NCBI RefSeq assembly: GCF_004216565.1
Contig: NZ_SGWV01000010.1
Coordinates: 587,811 to 651,810, forward strand
DNA: 64,000 nt
From: Sphaerotilus mobilis
GTDB lineage: Bacteria > Pseudomonadota > Gammaproteobacteria > Burkholderiales > Burkholderiaceae_C
Direction of reading: 5' to 3'
Below the pieces are notes generated by a model. The model was given only the letters and a program-made list of their open reading frames with translations. It was not told the DNA's origin and ran no database searches. Numbering within the stretch: the first letter of the stretch is position 1; the number at the start of each line of letters is the position of its first letter. This document shows, piece by piece, positions 37,006 to 45,758 of this stretch. A program made the position numbers and the translations under genes.

Positions 37006-37644
37006 ATGAACCCGTTCGACCTCGCCAGCACCCTGATCGCCACGCGCCGCAACACCTCGCCCAAGCGCCTGCACGAGCCGGGTCCGGATGCAGCCCAGCT
37101 GCAGCGGCTGCTGTCGCTGGCCGCCGATGCGCCCGACCATGCCGAGCTGACGCCGTGGCGCTTCGTGATCGTGCCAACGGCGCAGCGCCACCGCCTGGGC
37201 GAGGCCTATGCGCAGGCCCTGCTCGCGCGCGATCCGCAGGCCCTGACCCACCAGATCGACGATGCCCGCGAGAAGGCCTTGCGGGCGCCGCTGCTGCTGC
37301 TGGCGATCGTGCGGCTCGGGCCGATCGAGCGCGACGGCGCGGTGCGCGAGATCCCGGCGGCCGAGCGGTTGGTGTCGCTCGGCGCGGCGATCCAGAACCT
37401 GCTGCTGGGGGCCCATGCCATGGGCTACGGCAGCGGCCTGACCAGCGGTCAAGCCATGGACGCGGCACCGTTGCGCCGGCTGTTCGGCTTGCAGGACGAC
37501 GAGCAGGCGGTCTGCTGCATCAACCTGGGCACCGCCAGGACCGCCCGACCCCGCGCCCGACCGCGCCCCTTGCCCGAGAGCTTCGTCAGCGTGCTCGGTG
37601 AGGCCGGTGCATCGGCCTGGGCGCCCGTCGACACGGCGCCATAG
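37006..37644 (+). CDS. nitroreductase-family flavoprotein
   Basis: A 212-residue FMN-dependent nitroreductase-like protein of the YdjA type. RRNTSPKRL near the start and APDHAELTPWRFVIV bind FMN, and GAAIQNLLLGAHAMGYGSGL is the usual later motif. The family reduces nitro compounds or quinone-like substrates with NAD(P)H; the natural substrate is unknown. The start could also be ATG 36994 (four residues longer). It follows the SRAP gene on the same strand. Confidence 0.83.
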   Translation: MNPFDLASTLIATRRNTSPKRLHEPGPDAAQLQRLLSLAADAPDHAELTPWRFVIVPTAQRHRLGEAYAQALLARDPQALTHQIDDAREKALRAPLLLLAIVRLGPIERDGAVREIPAAERLVSLGAAIQNLLLGAHAMGYGSGLTSGQAMDAAPLRRLFGLQDDEQAVCCINLGTARTARPRARPRPLPESFVSVLGEAGASAWAPVDTAP

Positions 37645-37682
37645 GCCCAGCCGGACGACGACCGGCGCGATCGCCGGCCCGG

Positions 37683-37919
37683 CTAACGCGGGTCAGGCCC
37701 GCTCGGCGCTGCCGCCGTGCCGGACAGCGCGGCCAGGCAGTCCAGGCAAAGACAGCCGGTGTACTGGCTGCGCAGGCTCGCCAGCGTGGCGGCGTCGAGG
37801 CTGACGCGTGTGCAGGCGCAGGGACCGGGGTCGTTCATGCCGCAACGGAAGGGACCGCCGCAGCGCGGGCAGCGGTCGGGCAGGGCGGCGGGGTCGGTGG
37901 CCAGGCGGTGTTCGGGCAT
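37683..37919 (-). CDS. cysteine-rich CWC-family small protein
   Basis: A 78-residue protein with a zinc-ribbon-like cysteine arrangement: CPRCGGPFRCGMNDPGPCAC, then YTGCLCLDCLAAL. This matches the cysteine-rich CWC family, which probably binds zinc; the function is unknown. It converges with the nitroreductase gene. Confidence 0.75.
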   Translation of the reverse strand: MPEHRLATDPAALPDRCPRCGGPFRCGMNDPGPCACTRVSLDAATLASLRSQYTGCLCLDCLAALSGTAAAPSGPDPR

Positions 37920-38455
37920 GCAGCAGTGTCGGGGATCCGTCAGGGAACCGGGCTAGGCGCGGTCAGGCCGGTGTCATCTGTGAGCAGGTGTTGCACCCAG
38001 CTTGGGTTCAGATGGATTTCAATCCCATTTTTCCAGTTCTGCACGGGGGATTTTCGGGATCCGGGCCGAAAACTTCGGGGGTTGTAACCCGATACCCCCG
38101 CAGCATTTGCTTACCGGTGGCGGGTGACAGGGCCCCAAGATCCGCTCCGTGTCGCCGCCGGGCCTGTCCGCCTTGTCGACCCAGCGCCGATCGACCGAGG
38201 TGCAGTGAGCGCCAGGTTCAGTCGATCAGCGGTGGGCGGTGGGGCCGACAGCGTCCCGGACGCACGCGACCACGGCGGTGCCGGTTCCGGCCTTCTCACC
38301 CCGCCGATCTCCCCACGGACATCCCCGCGGATACCGCCACTTTCACGGCCGATCCCGACCGATTTGCCAAGCGGTCACGCGCGGGCCTGCGCAGGCCCGG
38401 CCGGCCGCGCTAATCTCGACCCTTTCACATCCGGCATGTGCCAGGGAGCGAGACG
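37920..38455. other. intergenic region with one hairpin
   Basis: No convincing gene. An AT-richer patch spans about 37990-38115. It holds a hairpin with a perfect 7-bp stem, CGGGGGT (38076-38082) and ACCCCCG (38094-38100), and an 11-base loop. The rest is GC-rich without a recognisable element. Promoter for the genes at 38456 and 38728 is probably here. Confidence 0.4.
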
Positions 38456-38716
38456 ATGTCCGCCACGCAGGTTTCGATCGTGCTGACCTTCACCCACGAG
38501 GATCAGGCCTGGATCCGCCGCAACGACGTGCGGGTGCCGCGCTTCTGGGACGGTCACGCCACCCAGCCGCTGTGCGGCGACGTGCTGCGCATCGGCGGGC
38601 GCCAGTTCGAGATCACCGCCCGGGTCTGGGAGAACAACGCCCAGGGGCCGGTGCTTCGGCTCTACCTCAGTTCCGGCCACGCCGACAGCGACACCAACTT
38701 CCAGAGCCTGGCCTGA
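38456..38716 (+). CDS. small hypothetical protein upstream of a histidine kinase
   Basis: An 86-residue protein that I do not recognise. AGGGAGCGAG before ATG 38456 is a good ribosome site. The sequence is beta-rich with many aromatic and polar residues (TQVSIVLTFTHEDQAWIRR, RVPRFWDGH, VLRIGGRQFEITARVWEN), with no signal peptide or membrane segment. It lies 11 bases before the sensor kinase gene and is probably co-transcribed with it. Confidence 0.6.
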   Translation: MSATQVSIVLTFTHEDQAWIRRNDVRVPRFWDGHATQPLCGDVLRIGGRQFEITARVWENNAQGPVLRLYLSSGHADSDTNFQSLA

Positions 38717-38727
38717 GGAACGGTGTG

Positions 38728-40275
38728 ATGGACGCCCGGCCGCAGCCCTTGTGGCGGCCGCTGCTGCTGGGCCTGGCCCTGGCGCTGCTGGTGTCGGCCC
38801 TGCTGCTGTTGCGCGACCGCGCGGTCCAGCGCGAAGCCTTCGAGACCCAGGCCCGCATCGCCCACCGGCTGCTGAGCCAGCAGGCGGTGCAGCACGAGGC
38901 CATCCTCGGCACCCTGGTGCTGCTGCAGGCCGACCACGACGCGGCCGCCGGGCAAGGCCTGTCGACGCTGTTCGCCCAGATCCTGTCGGTCGACCGGCGT
39001 GGGCCCGGCGAGGCCTGGCCCGATCCGGCCTGGGCCGAGGCCGAGGACCGCGCCACCCGCAGCGGCCATGCCGAGGCGGTCACGCCCGACACCGACGCGT
39101 TCAGCAACGCCGGCCGGCTGCGCCTCGTCCAGCCCGGCAAGCCCGCCAGCTATGCGCTGCAGATCGACCTCGCGCGCATGGTGCCGCGCGCCGAATGGCC
39201 CGAGCGGGTCGGCGACAGCCCCGACGCGCCGCCGCTGCGCATGGCGCTGCAGGTTGACGGCGGGCCGTCCTGGGCCCTGCCGTTGCCGGCCGGCACCCAC
39301 GTCGACAGCCTGCCCAGCGGCGGCTGGTCCTTCGAATTCCGCAAGCACCTGGCCGCCGCCAGCCAGCCCTTCGACCTGGTCGTGCGCTGGCACAGCGGCT
39401 GGTCCGGCTGGCCCTGGTGGGGCCTGCTGGCGAGCTGGGTGCTGAGCCTGGGCAGCGTGTTCGGCCTGTGGCGGCTGCGGCGCGACTGGCAGGCCCAGGC
39501 CGAGCGCCAGCGCCGCGCCGAGGCGCAGTTGCGCTTTGGCCAGGTCGCCCGCCTGAACGCGCTCGGCGAGCTCGCCGCCGGCATCGCCCATGAGCTGAAC
39601 CAGCCGCTGACCGCCGTGCTGGCCAGCACCCAGGCGGCAGGACGGCTGCTGGCCGAGGACCCGCCCGAGCTGGACGACGCCCGCAGCGCCATGCAGCGGG
39701 CCGTGCGCCAGGCCCGCCGCGCCAGCGAGGTGCTGCAGCGCCTGCGCGCGCTGGTCCGTCCCGGCAGCGACGTGCCAGCGGCCGATGAGGCGGCCGCCGT
39801 CGCGCTCGCCCCTGCCGTGCGCCACGCGCTGGACCTGCTGGCGGGCGACCTCGACCGGCTGGCCGTGCAACCCGCGCTGGACCTGCCGGAGCCGCTGGCG
39901 GTGCAGGCCGACGCCGTCACGCTCGAACAGATCCTGCACAACCTGCTGAGCAACGCGCTGCAGGCGCTGACGCAGGTGCCGCCGGCCGAACGCCGGCTGG
40001 TCATCTCGGCCCATGCACGCGGGCCGGACGCCATCGAGCTGCGTGTCACCGACCATGGCCTGGGCGTGCCCGAGGCGCAGCGCGCGCAGCTCTTCGAGCC
40101 CTTCTTCACCACCCGCGACGGTGGTCTCGGCCTGGGCTTGAGCCTGTGCGAGACGCTCGCCGCCAGCGCCGGAGGCAGCCTGCACTTCGAACCGGCCGAA
40201 CCGCGCGGCGCGGTCTTCGTGCTGCGCCTGCCGGCCAGCGTGACCGCGCCACAGCCGCGATCAACGACGCCATGA
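38728..40275 (+). CDS. membrane sensor histidine kinase
   Basis: A 515-residue sensor kinase. Two membrane segments (about 12-28 and 225-243) bound a periplasmic sensor of roughly 200 residues without a recognised fold. The dimerisation domain has GELAAGIAHELNQPLTAVLA with the phospho-accepting H288, in the HELNQP form typical of kinases paired with FixJ/NarL-type regulators. The ATPase domain keeps LHNLLSNALQAL (N box), VTDHGLGVP (G1) and GLGLGLSLCE (G2). Its stop overlaps the regulator start as ATGA. It probably senses a periplasmic signal linked to the GlcG-type gene downstream. Confidence 0.9.
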   Translation: MDARPQPLWRPLLLGLALALLVSALLLLRDRAVQREAFETQARIAHRLLSQQAVQHEAILGTLVLLQADHDAAAGQGLSTLFAQILSVDRRGPGEAWPDPAWAEAEDRATRSGHAEAVTPDTDAFSNAGRLRLVQPGKPASYALQIDLARMVPRAEWPERVGDSPDAPPLRMALQVDGGPSWALPLPAGTHVDSLPSGGWSFEFRKHLAAASQPFDLVVRWHSGWSGWPWWGLLASWVLSLGSVFGLWRLRRDWQAQAERQRRAEAQLRFGQVARLNALGELAAGIAHELNQPLTAVLASTQAAGRLLAEDPPELDDARSAMQRAVRQARRASEVLQRLRALVRPGSDVPAADEAAAVALAPAVRHALDLLAGDLDRLAVQPALDLPEPLAVQADAVTLEQILHNLLSNALQALTQVPPAERRLVISAHARGPDAIELRVTDHGLGVPEAQRAQLFEPFFTTRDGGLGLGLSLCETLAASAGGSLHFEPAEPRGAVFVLRLPASVTAPQPRSTTP

Positions 40276-40913
40276 ACGCCACCTCGGGCACCGCGCCGAA
40301 CACCACCCCGCTGATCCACTTGGTCGACGACGACGAGGCGGTGCGCGACAGCCTCGCGCTGCTGATCGGCACGGTCGGGCTGCGCGTGCGGACCTGGGCC
40401 GATCCGCTCGTGTTCATCGGCCAGTTCGACCGCGACGCCATCGGCGCCATCGTGCTGGACGTGCGCATGCCCGGCCTGGGCGGTCTGGCGCTGCTGGACC
40501 GGCTGCGCGCCGAGGGCGTCGACCAGCCGGTGGTCATGCTGACCGGCCACGGCACCGTCGAGCTGTGCCGGCGCGCCTTCAAGTCCGGCGCGGCCGAATT
40601 CCTGGAGAAACCGGTCGACGACGAGCTGCTGATCGAGACCCTGCAGCAGGCCGTGCGCAGCCACGTGCAGACCCGCCAGCGCCACCAGGCCGACCGGCAG
40701 GCGCGTGAGCGCTACGCCCAGCTGAGCGAGCGCGAGCGCGAGGTGCTCGGCCTGATCGTCGCCGGTCTGACCAACAAGGAAGCCGGCCGCGCGCTGAGCC
40801 TCTCGCCCCGCACCGTCGAGACCCACCGCGCCAACCTGTTCGCCAAGCTCGGCGCCGAATCGCTCGCCACGCTGATCCGCCAATACGCCGCGCTGGTCGA
40901 CGAACAAGGCTGA
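40272..40913 (+). CDS. FixJ/LuxR-type response regulator
   Basis: A 213-residue response regulator. The receiver (about 15-128) starts HLVDDDEAVRDS, carries the phosphorylation site D63 (VLDVRMPG), and has T (MLTGHG) and K (EKPVDD) in place. The C-terminal LuxR-type helix-turn-helix (about 150-208) includes LSEREREVLGLIVAGLTNKE and LSPRTVETHRANLF. It is translationally coupled to the kinase at 38728. A palindrome suited to a LuxR-type dimer lies at 40990-41009, before the next operon. Confidence 0.9.
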   Translation: MNATSGTAPNTTPLIHLVDDDEAVRDSLALLIGTVGLRVRTWADPLVFIGQFDRDAIGAIVLDVRMPGLGGLALLDRLRAEGVDQPVVMLTGHGTVELCRRAFKSGAAEFLEKPVDDELLIETLQQAVRSHVQTRQRHQADRQARERYAQLSEREREVLGLIVAGLTNKEAGRALSLSPRTVETHRANLFAKLGAESLATLIRQYAALVDEQG

Positions 40914-40989
40914 ACCCACCTGCGGCCACGTCGCTCGGTCGGACGCCATCGACGCGCCATCGACGCACCTGCGACGTGCTTGCGTACTT

Positions 40990-41009
40990 CTACGGACCCC
41001 CGCACGTAG
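40990..41009. promoter_or_regulatory. candidate response-regulator operator (CTACG-N10-CGTAG)
   Basis: A perfect 5-bp inverted repeat with 10-base spacer lies 95 bases before the GlcG-type start and 77 bases after the regulator stop. Its 20-bp span fits a LuxR/FixJ-type dimer site. The TCS connection is inferred from position only. Confidence 0.4.
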
Positions 41010-41103
41010 GCCGCCGAATAGCGCCCACGCCGGCCGGTTCCTACCCTTCACGCCATGGCCTCACCCCGAGCGCCAGCCCACCGAACCCGAAGGAAACCGC
41101 CCC

Positions 41104-41640
41104 ATGTCGACCCGCTCCTTGACCGCCCGCACCCTGATCGCCGCCGTCCTCGCCACCAGCGGCGCCACGCTGCTCGCTTTCGCCGCACCGACCGCCGAAG
41201 CTCGCAACAGCGGCGGCGTGCGCGTCGAACGCAACATGAGCCTGGCGCTCGCCAACGAGCTGGCCAGCACGACCGTCGCCAGCTGTCAGGCGGCCGGCTT
41301 TGCCGTCACCGCCACCGTGGTCGACCGTGCCGGCGGCGTGCGCGCCGTCCAGCGCGCCGACCAAGCCGGTCCGCACACGCTGGAGGCCAGCCGGCTCAAG
41401 GCCTACACCTCTGCCTCGGCCAAGAACACCACGCTGGCCATGATGCAGACCGCGCAGCAGAACCCGGCCGCCGCCAACTTGGTCCACATCCCCGGCTACC
41501 TGCTGCTGGGCGGTGGCGTGCCGGTGAAGTCGGGCGACGAGGTCATCGGCGCCATCGGCGTCGGCGGTGCGCCGGGCGGTCACCTGGACGAGCAGTGCGC
41601 CAAGGCCGCGCTCGATCAGCTGGCGGGTGAACTCAAGTGA
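41104..41640 (+). CDS. GlcG/HbpS-family exported protein
   Basis: A 178-residue protein with a signal peptide (hydrophobic core to about FAAPTAEA at residue 33). The mature part is a GlcG/HbpS domain: LALANELASTTVASCQAAGF, VVDRAGGVRAVQRADQAGPH, LKAYTSASAKNTTLAM, VPVKSGDEVIGAIGVGGAPG. HbpS binds haem and works with a two-component system in Streptomyces; other members occur near glycolate or alcohol oxidation genes. The neighbouring kinase-regulator pair makes a sensory accessory role attractive. It overlaps the ankyrin gene by four bases. Confidence 0.85.
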   Translation: MSTRSLTARTLIAAVLATSGATLLAFAAPTAEARNSGGVRVERNMSLALANELASTTVASCQAAGFAVTATVVDRAGGVRAVQRADQAGPHTLEASRLKAYTSASAKNTTLAMMQTAQQNPAAANLVHIPGYLLLGGGVPVKSGDEVIGAIGVGGAPGGHLDEQCAKAALDQLAGELK

Positions 41641-42353
41641 AGCCGGTCCGCGACACCCTGCGGCTGGCCGGCCTTGGCCTGCTGGTCGCCCTGAGCGCGC
41701 CGATCGCCTCGGCCCAGGTCGCGCCGGACGCGGCCACCGTCGCCGGCTACGCCCGCCAGAGCGCCTTGCGCCTGCACGACGCCGCTGGCCGGGGCGACCT
41801 GGCGGCGCTCGACGCGCTCTTGTCCGGCCCGGACGCCGCCACGCTGCTCAAGGCCCGCGACGGCCACGGCCGCAACGCCCTGCATGTGGCCGCCCACGCC
41901 GGCCAGCGCGGCGCGATCGAACGTCTGGCGCGCGCCGGCATCGGACTTGATGCGCTGGAGAACGACCGCTACGACGCCGTCACCATTGCCGCCGTGGCCG
42001 ATGACGAGGCCACGCTGCGCACCCTGCTGGCCCTGGGCGCGAGCGCCAGCCAGGTCACCAGCCGCTACGACGGCACCGCGCTGATCGCGGCGGCCCACCT
42101 CGGCCACGACGGCGTCGTGCGCCAGCTCATCGCCGCGAAGGCGCCGCTGGACCATGTCAACAACCTGCACTGGACCGCGCTGATCGAGGCCGTCGTGCTG
42201 GGCCAGGGCGGGCCCCGCCACCAGGCCACCGTCCGCGCCCTGCTCGATGCGGGCGCCCGCCGCGACCTGACCGACCGCGAAGGCCGCACGCCGCTGCAGC
42301 TGGCACAGGCGCGGGGGTATCGCGAGATCGAGGCGATGTTGGCGAGGCCGTGA
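41637..42353 (+). CDS. exported ankyrin-repeat protein
   Basis: A 238-residue protein with a signal peptide ending near APIASAQ. The mature part contains about five ankyrin repeats (for example GHGRNALHVAAHAGQRGAIE, YDGTALIAAAHLGHDGVVRQ, EGRTPLQLAQARGYREIE), which bind protein partners. ATGA coupling to the GlcG-type gene suggests that the two periplasmic proteins form a complex. A 64-base tandem repeat begins 23 bases after the stop. Confidence 0.85.
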   Translation: MKPVRDTLRLAGLGLLVALSAPIASAQVAPDAATVAGYARQSALRLHDAAGRGDLAALDALLSGPDAATLLKARDGHGRNALHVAAHAGQRGAIERLARAGIGLDALENDRYDAVTIAAVADDEATLRTLLALGASASQVTSRYDGTALIAAAHLGHDGVVRQLIAAKAPLDHVNNLHWTALIEAVVLGQGGPRHQATVRALLDAGARRDLTDREGRTPLQLAQARGYREIEAMLARP

Positions 42354-42375
42354 GCTGCGGGCGACCTCGCCGGTC

Positions 42376-42439
42376 GGCGTCACGGCGTGACGGCGTGACG
42401 GCGTGACGGCGTGACGGCGTCACGGCATGACGGCATCAG
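42376..42439. repeat. 8-bp tandem repeat, eight copies
   Basis: Units: GGCGTCAC, four times GGCGTGAC, GGCGTCAC, GGCATGAC, GGCATCAG. The GTGAC and GTCAC versions are mutually complementary, so cruciform or hairpin forms are possible. It lies between convergent genes and runs into the stop codon of the pseudouridine synthase gene. Confidence 0.85.
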
Positions 42440-43389
42440 CCGCCCAGCCCCCGCCGGCTCAGGAAGCGCCGGTGTGTCCCCGTCACCGGATCGTCGAACG
42501 CCACCTCGCGCGCCAGCAGTTGCAGCGGGCGGGTGAAGTCGGGCGTCGTCTCCATCGGCTGCAGGACCGGGTAGATGCGGTCGCCGACGATGGGCATGCC
42601 CAGGGCGCTCAGGTGGGCGCGCAGCTGGTGCTTGCGGCCGGTCAGCGGGTGCAGCCGGTAGTGCGCATGGCCTTCGGGATGCCCGTGTGCATCGGCCATC
42701 GCGGTCGACGGCAGTCGGCCGATCAGCTCGATGCGGGTCTGCGCATTGGGCTCGCCGGGGACCTCATGCATCTGCATGAAGGCATCGCCCTCGCGTTCCT
42801 CTAAGCGGCTTTCATGCAGGCGTGGCAAGGCCAGGTCGGCGCGCCAGGGGGCGATGGCCTCGTAGACCTTGTGGACAGCGCGTTCGCGCAGCAGGCGCTG
42901 GTAGGCATCGCGTTCATCGGGCCGGACGGTGAAGACGACCACGCCAGCGGTCTCGCGGTCCAGGCGGTGCATCGGCGCCAGCGTGGCGATGCCGAGCTGG
43001 CGCTTCAGGCGCGTCAGCAGGGTCTCGTGCAGGTGGCGGCCCTTGGGCGTCATGGGCAGGAAATGCGGCTTGTCGGCCACGACCAGGTGCTCGTCGACGT
43101 GCAGCAGGTCGGCCTCGAAGGGCACGACCGGCTCGGGCGCATCGAGGGTGCGCCAGTACCAGAGGATGCGGTGGGCCGCGCAGGGCTCGTGGGGGCTGAC
43201 CGCGCGGCCGTCGGCGGCCAGCACCTCGCCCCGGGCGATGCGTGCGAGCCAGCCAGCCACATCCAGCGCCGGCAGGCGTCGCGGCAGGAAGTCGATCAGC
43301 GTGGCCCAAGGGCCCGGCGCCAGCGCGACGCGGCTGGCGCCGATGCCGTCGCGGTCGGGCGGGGTCCAGGCCGGACGCGGGCGGCTCAA
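42436..43389 (-). CDS. RluA-family pseudouridine synthase
   Basis: A 317-residue RNA pseudouridine synthase. The catalytic motif is MHRLDRETAGVVVFTV, with D144 as the nucleophile, and LHVDEHLVVADKPHFLPMTP is the usual first motif. HYRLHPLTGRKHQLRAHL is the later RluA motif. The N-terminal 85 residues resemble a reduced S4-type region. The exact target (23S rRNA or tRNA) cannot be told. The start overlaps the stop of the trhO gene, and with rlmI they form a three-gene RNA-modification operon. Confidence 0.88.
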   Translation of the reverse strand: MSRPRPAWTPPDRDGIGASRVALAPGPWATLIDFLPRRLPALDVAGWLARIARGEVLAADGRAVSPHEPCAAHRILWYWRTLDAPEPVVPFEADLLHVDEHLVVADKPHFLPMTPKGRHLHETLLTRLKRQLGIATLAPMHRLDRETAGVVVFTVRPDERDAYQRLLRERAVHKVYEAIAPWRADLALPRLHESRLEEREGDAFMQMHEVPGEPNAQTRIELIGRLPSTAMADAHGHPEGHAHYRLHPLTGRKHQLRAHLSALGMPIVGDRIYPVLQPMETTPDFTRPLQLLAREVAFDDPVTGTHRRFLSRRGLGG

Positions 43390-44306
43390 GTCGGCATCTG
43401 GCCGTCGAGCCGCTCGGCCCGCGCGAGGCGCCAGGCCTCGTCGGGGCGCGAGGGGTCATAGACCTGCGCGGGCTTGCGGCCGGTCTCGGCCAGCGTGGCG
43501 TCCAGCGCGATGCGCCGGTCGAAGACGTAGCACTCGCCGATCCAGGCGTGTTGATCGGCCTTGCCGGTCGATGCGGTCGGGTCGGCCCGCTCGGCCCTCT
43601 CAGCCCGATCAGCCAGATAGCCCAGGATGCCGCCCTGCAGCTGCCGGACCTCCAGCCCGAGGCTGCGCATCCACGGCGCGGTGCGGTCGCAGCGGATGCC
43701 GCCGGTGCAGTACATCGCCACCGTCTGGCCGGCGGCCCGCCAGGTGTCGGCATGGGCCAGTACATGGGCCGCGAAGTCGCGGAAATGGTCGACGGCGGGG
43801 TCGACCGCGCCACGAAACCGGCCGAGCCGGAACTCGAAGTGGTTGCGGTTGTCCAGCAGCACGACGTCGGGCCGGGCGATCAACGCGTCCCAGTCGGCCG
43901 GGGCGACATGGCTGTCGTCGTGTTCGTCGATGACGTCGGCCACCTCGGGCAGGTCGATGGCCACCAGCTCGGCCTTGTGCGCGACCTTGTAGCGGCCAAA
44001 CGGCAGGGTGTGGCAGGCGCTGCGCTTGAAGACCAGGCCGTGCAAGGGCGCGAAGGCGGCGTCCTTCGACAGCGCGGCCTCGTAGGCCTCGACCGCCGCC
44101 CGCGTGCCGGCAACGACCGCGTTGATGCCTTCTGCCGCCACGATCACGCTGCCGCCGAAGGCCTGCGGCGCGCCCAGGCGTACGCCGAGTTGCCGCAAGG
44201 CATCGGCCATCGCGGCCGGATCGGGCACCGCGGCGTAGCGGTAGAAGGCGCTGTGGACGAGGGTGTCGGGCGAGGCGTTCATCGCGGCGTTCATCGCGTC
44301 ATTCAT
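43386..44306 (-). CDS. trhO: tRNA uridine-34 hydroxylase (rhodanese-type)
   Basis: A 306-residue protein of the UPF0176/YceA family. TrhO adds the 5-hydroxyl to U34 of certain tRNAs in an oxygen-dependent way. An N-terminal acylphosphatase-like domain (LVHSAFYRYAAVPDP, AAEGINAVVAG) precedes a rhodanese domain with VVLLDNRNHFEFRLG and the active Cys in MYCTGGIRCDRTAPWM. Three ATGs (44306, 44294, 44282) lie in a MNDAMNAAMNAS start region; the first is chosen because it is closest to the rlmI stop. It overlaps the RluA-type gene by ATGA. Confidence 0.88.
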   Translation of the reverse strand: MNDAMNAAMNASPDTLVHSAFYRYAAVPDPAAMADALRQLGVRLGAPQAFGGSVIVAAEGINAVVAGTRAAVEAYEAALSKDAAFAPLHGLVFKRSACHTLPFGRYKVAHKAELVAIDLPEVADVIDEHDDSHVAPADWDALIARPDVVLLDNRNHFEFRLGRFRGAVDPAVDHFRDFAAHVLAHADTWRAAGQTVAMYCTGGIRCDRTAPWMRSLGLEVRQLQGGILGYLADRAERAERADPTASTGKADQHAWIGECYVFDRRIALDATLAETGRKPAQVYDPSRPDEAWRLARAERLDGQMPT

Positions 44307-44314
44307 GGCGTCGG

Positions 44315-45496
44315 TCAACGCTTGAGGATCACCAGCCCCTTGAGGTACTCGCCCTCGGGGAAGCACAGCGTGGTCGGGTGATCGGGCGCGGCTTCCAGGC
44401 GCTGCAGCAGGTAGCCGTCGACCTCGGCGTCCATGGCCGCGCCAGCGACGATCTTGTGGAACAGATCCGCGCCGATGCCGCCCGAACAGCTGAAGGTCAG
44501 CAGCAGGCCACCGGGCGACAGCAGCTTGAGCGCCAGCCGGTTGATGTCCTTGTAGGCCCGGCTGGCGCGTTCGGCGTGTGACGCCGTGGGCGCGAACTTG
44601 GGCGGGTCCAGCACGATGGCGTCGAAGCTGCGGCCGTCCTGCAGCATCTGCCGGAGCGTGCCGTTGACATCGGCATCGAGGGACACATGGCGCGCAGGGT
44701 CATGCCCGTTGAGCGCCACATGCGCCGTGGCCCGGGCCAGCGAGGGACCGGAGGAATCGACGCTGACCACCTCGCTCGCGCCGCCGTTCAGGGCCGCGAC
44801 CGAAAAGCCGCCGGTGTAGCTGTAGCAGTTCAGCACCCGCTGGCTGCCGAACTGGCGCACCAGCCGGGCGAACAGGGCGCGGTTCTCGCGCTGGTCGAGG
44901 TAGTAGCCGGTCTTGTGGCCCTCGGCGACGTCGACCGTCAGGCGCAGCCCGTGTTCGTGCAGCGTGACCGCCGTGTCACCACCGCCGCGCAGCCAGCCGG
45001 TGACGGCGGGCAGGCCTTCAAGGCTGCGCACGCTGGCGTCGGAGCGTTCATAGAGCCGGGTGCAGCCGGTGGCCGCCAGCAGGGCGTCGGCGATGACGGC
45101 TTTCCAGCGTTCGACCCCGGCGCTGAGGAACTGCACGCTCAGGATGTCGTCGTAGCGGTCGACCACCAGACCGGGCAGGCCGTCGGCCTCGCCGTGCAGC
45201 AGGCGCACGCCGTTGCTGGCGATGGCCAGGCGCTCGCGCATCGCGACGGCGGCGGTGATGCGGCGGGCGAAGAAGGCGGCGTCGATGCGCTCGGCCTCGT
45301 CCCAGCTCCAGGCGCGCACCCGGATCATCGATTCGGGGCTGTAGCTGGCCCAGGCCAGGAAGCGGCCGTCGGCGGCCTCGACCCGCACGGTCTCGCCGCT
45401 GTCGGCCCGGCCGCTGGCGATGCTGCCCTGGAAGACCCACGGGTGGCGGCGCTGCAGCGAGCGCTCGCGGCCGTCTCGCAATCGGATGGTTTTCAT
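44315..45496 (-). CDS. rlmI: 23S rRNA m5C1962 methyltransferase
   Basis: A 393-residue AdoMet-dependent RNA methyltransferase. An N-terminal PUA domain (MKTIRLRDGRERSLQRRHPW) precedes the Rossmann fold: VLNCYSYTGGFSVAALNGGA is the AdoMet motif and DAIVLDPPKFAP plus LTFSCSGGI supplies the catalytic Cys region. Start MKTIRLRDG at 45496 is typical for RlmI. It is the first gene of the rlmI-trhO-RluA unit, 8 bases before trhO, and is divergent from the polyol locus. Confidence 0.9.
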   Translation of the reverse strand: MKTIRLRDGRERSLQRRHPWVFQGSIASGRADSGETVRVEAADGRFLAWASYSPESMIRVRAWSWDEAERIDAAFFARRITAAVAMRERLAIASNGVRLLHGEADGLPGLVVDRYDDILSVQFLSAGVERWKAVIADALLAATGCTRLYERSDASVRSLEGLPAVTGWLRGGGDTAVTLHEHGLRLTVDVAEGHKTGYYLDQRENRALFARLVRQFGSQRVLNCYSYTGGFSVAALNGGASEVVSVDSSGPSLARATAHVALNGHDPARHVSLDADVNGTLRQMLQDGRSFDAIVLDPPKFAPTASHAERASRAYKDINRLALKLLSPGGLLLTFSCSGGIGADLFHKIVAGAAMDAEVDGYLLQRLEAAPDHPTTLCFPEGEYLKGLVILKR

Positions 45497-45574
45497 GGCT
45501 CGGGATTGTCGCCGCCCGCCCGAGGCCTTCCAGCGGCCTGAACTCTCGTGGTGATTCGCGTACCGCATTGCAGC

Positions 45575-45690
45575 GAACCTATACGCTATCGCACCATCCT
45601 AGAGAAAATACCTAGTCATATGCGCAAGAACGTACAGGCACCAGGAAGCGAAGTATCGGTGGGCAGGAGGGCGCAAACCTATCGTTGCGA
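45575..45690. promoter_or_regulatory. divergent control region, possible AraC-type half sites
   Basis: In the 262-base gap between rlmI and smoE the segment GAACCTATACG (45575-45585) and AAACCTATCG (45675-45684) share AACCTAT exactly 100 bases apart. AraC-type regulators use such direct half sites, and one is encoded at 52459. A TTGACA at 45720-45725 could be a -35 box for smoE, without a clear -10. Confidence 0.3.
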
Positions 45691-45758
45691 CCGTCGATGC
45701 AGCCACGCATCGCACCCGGTTGACACCACCCTGACCTGATCCCTCTGAGGAGACACGC

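Noticed and set aside
42376..42439. Possible CRISPR array
   Set aside because: Repeat unit is only 8 bases with no spacers and no cas genes nearby; it is a simple tandem repeat.
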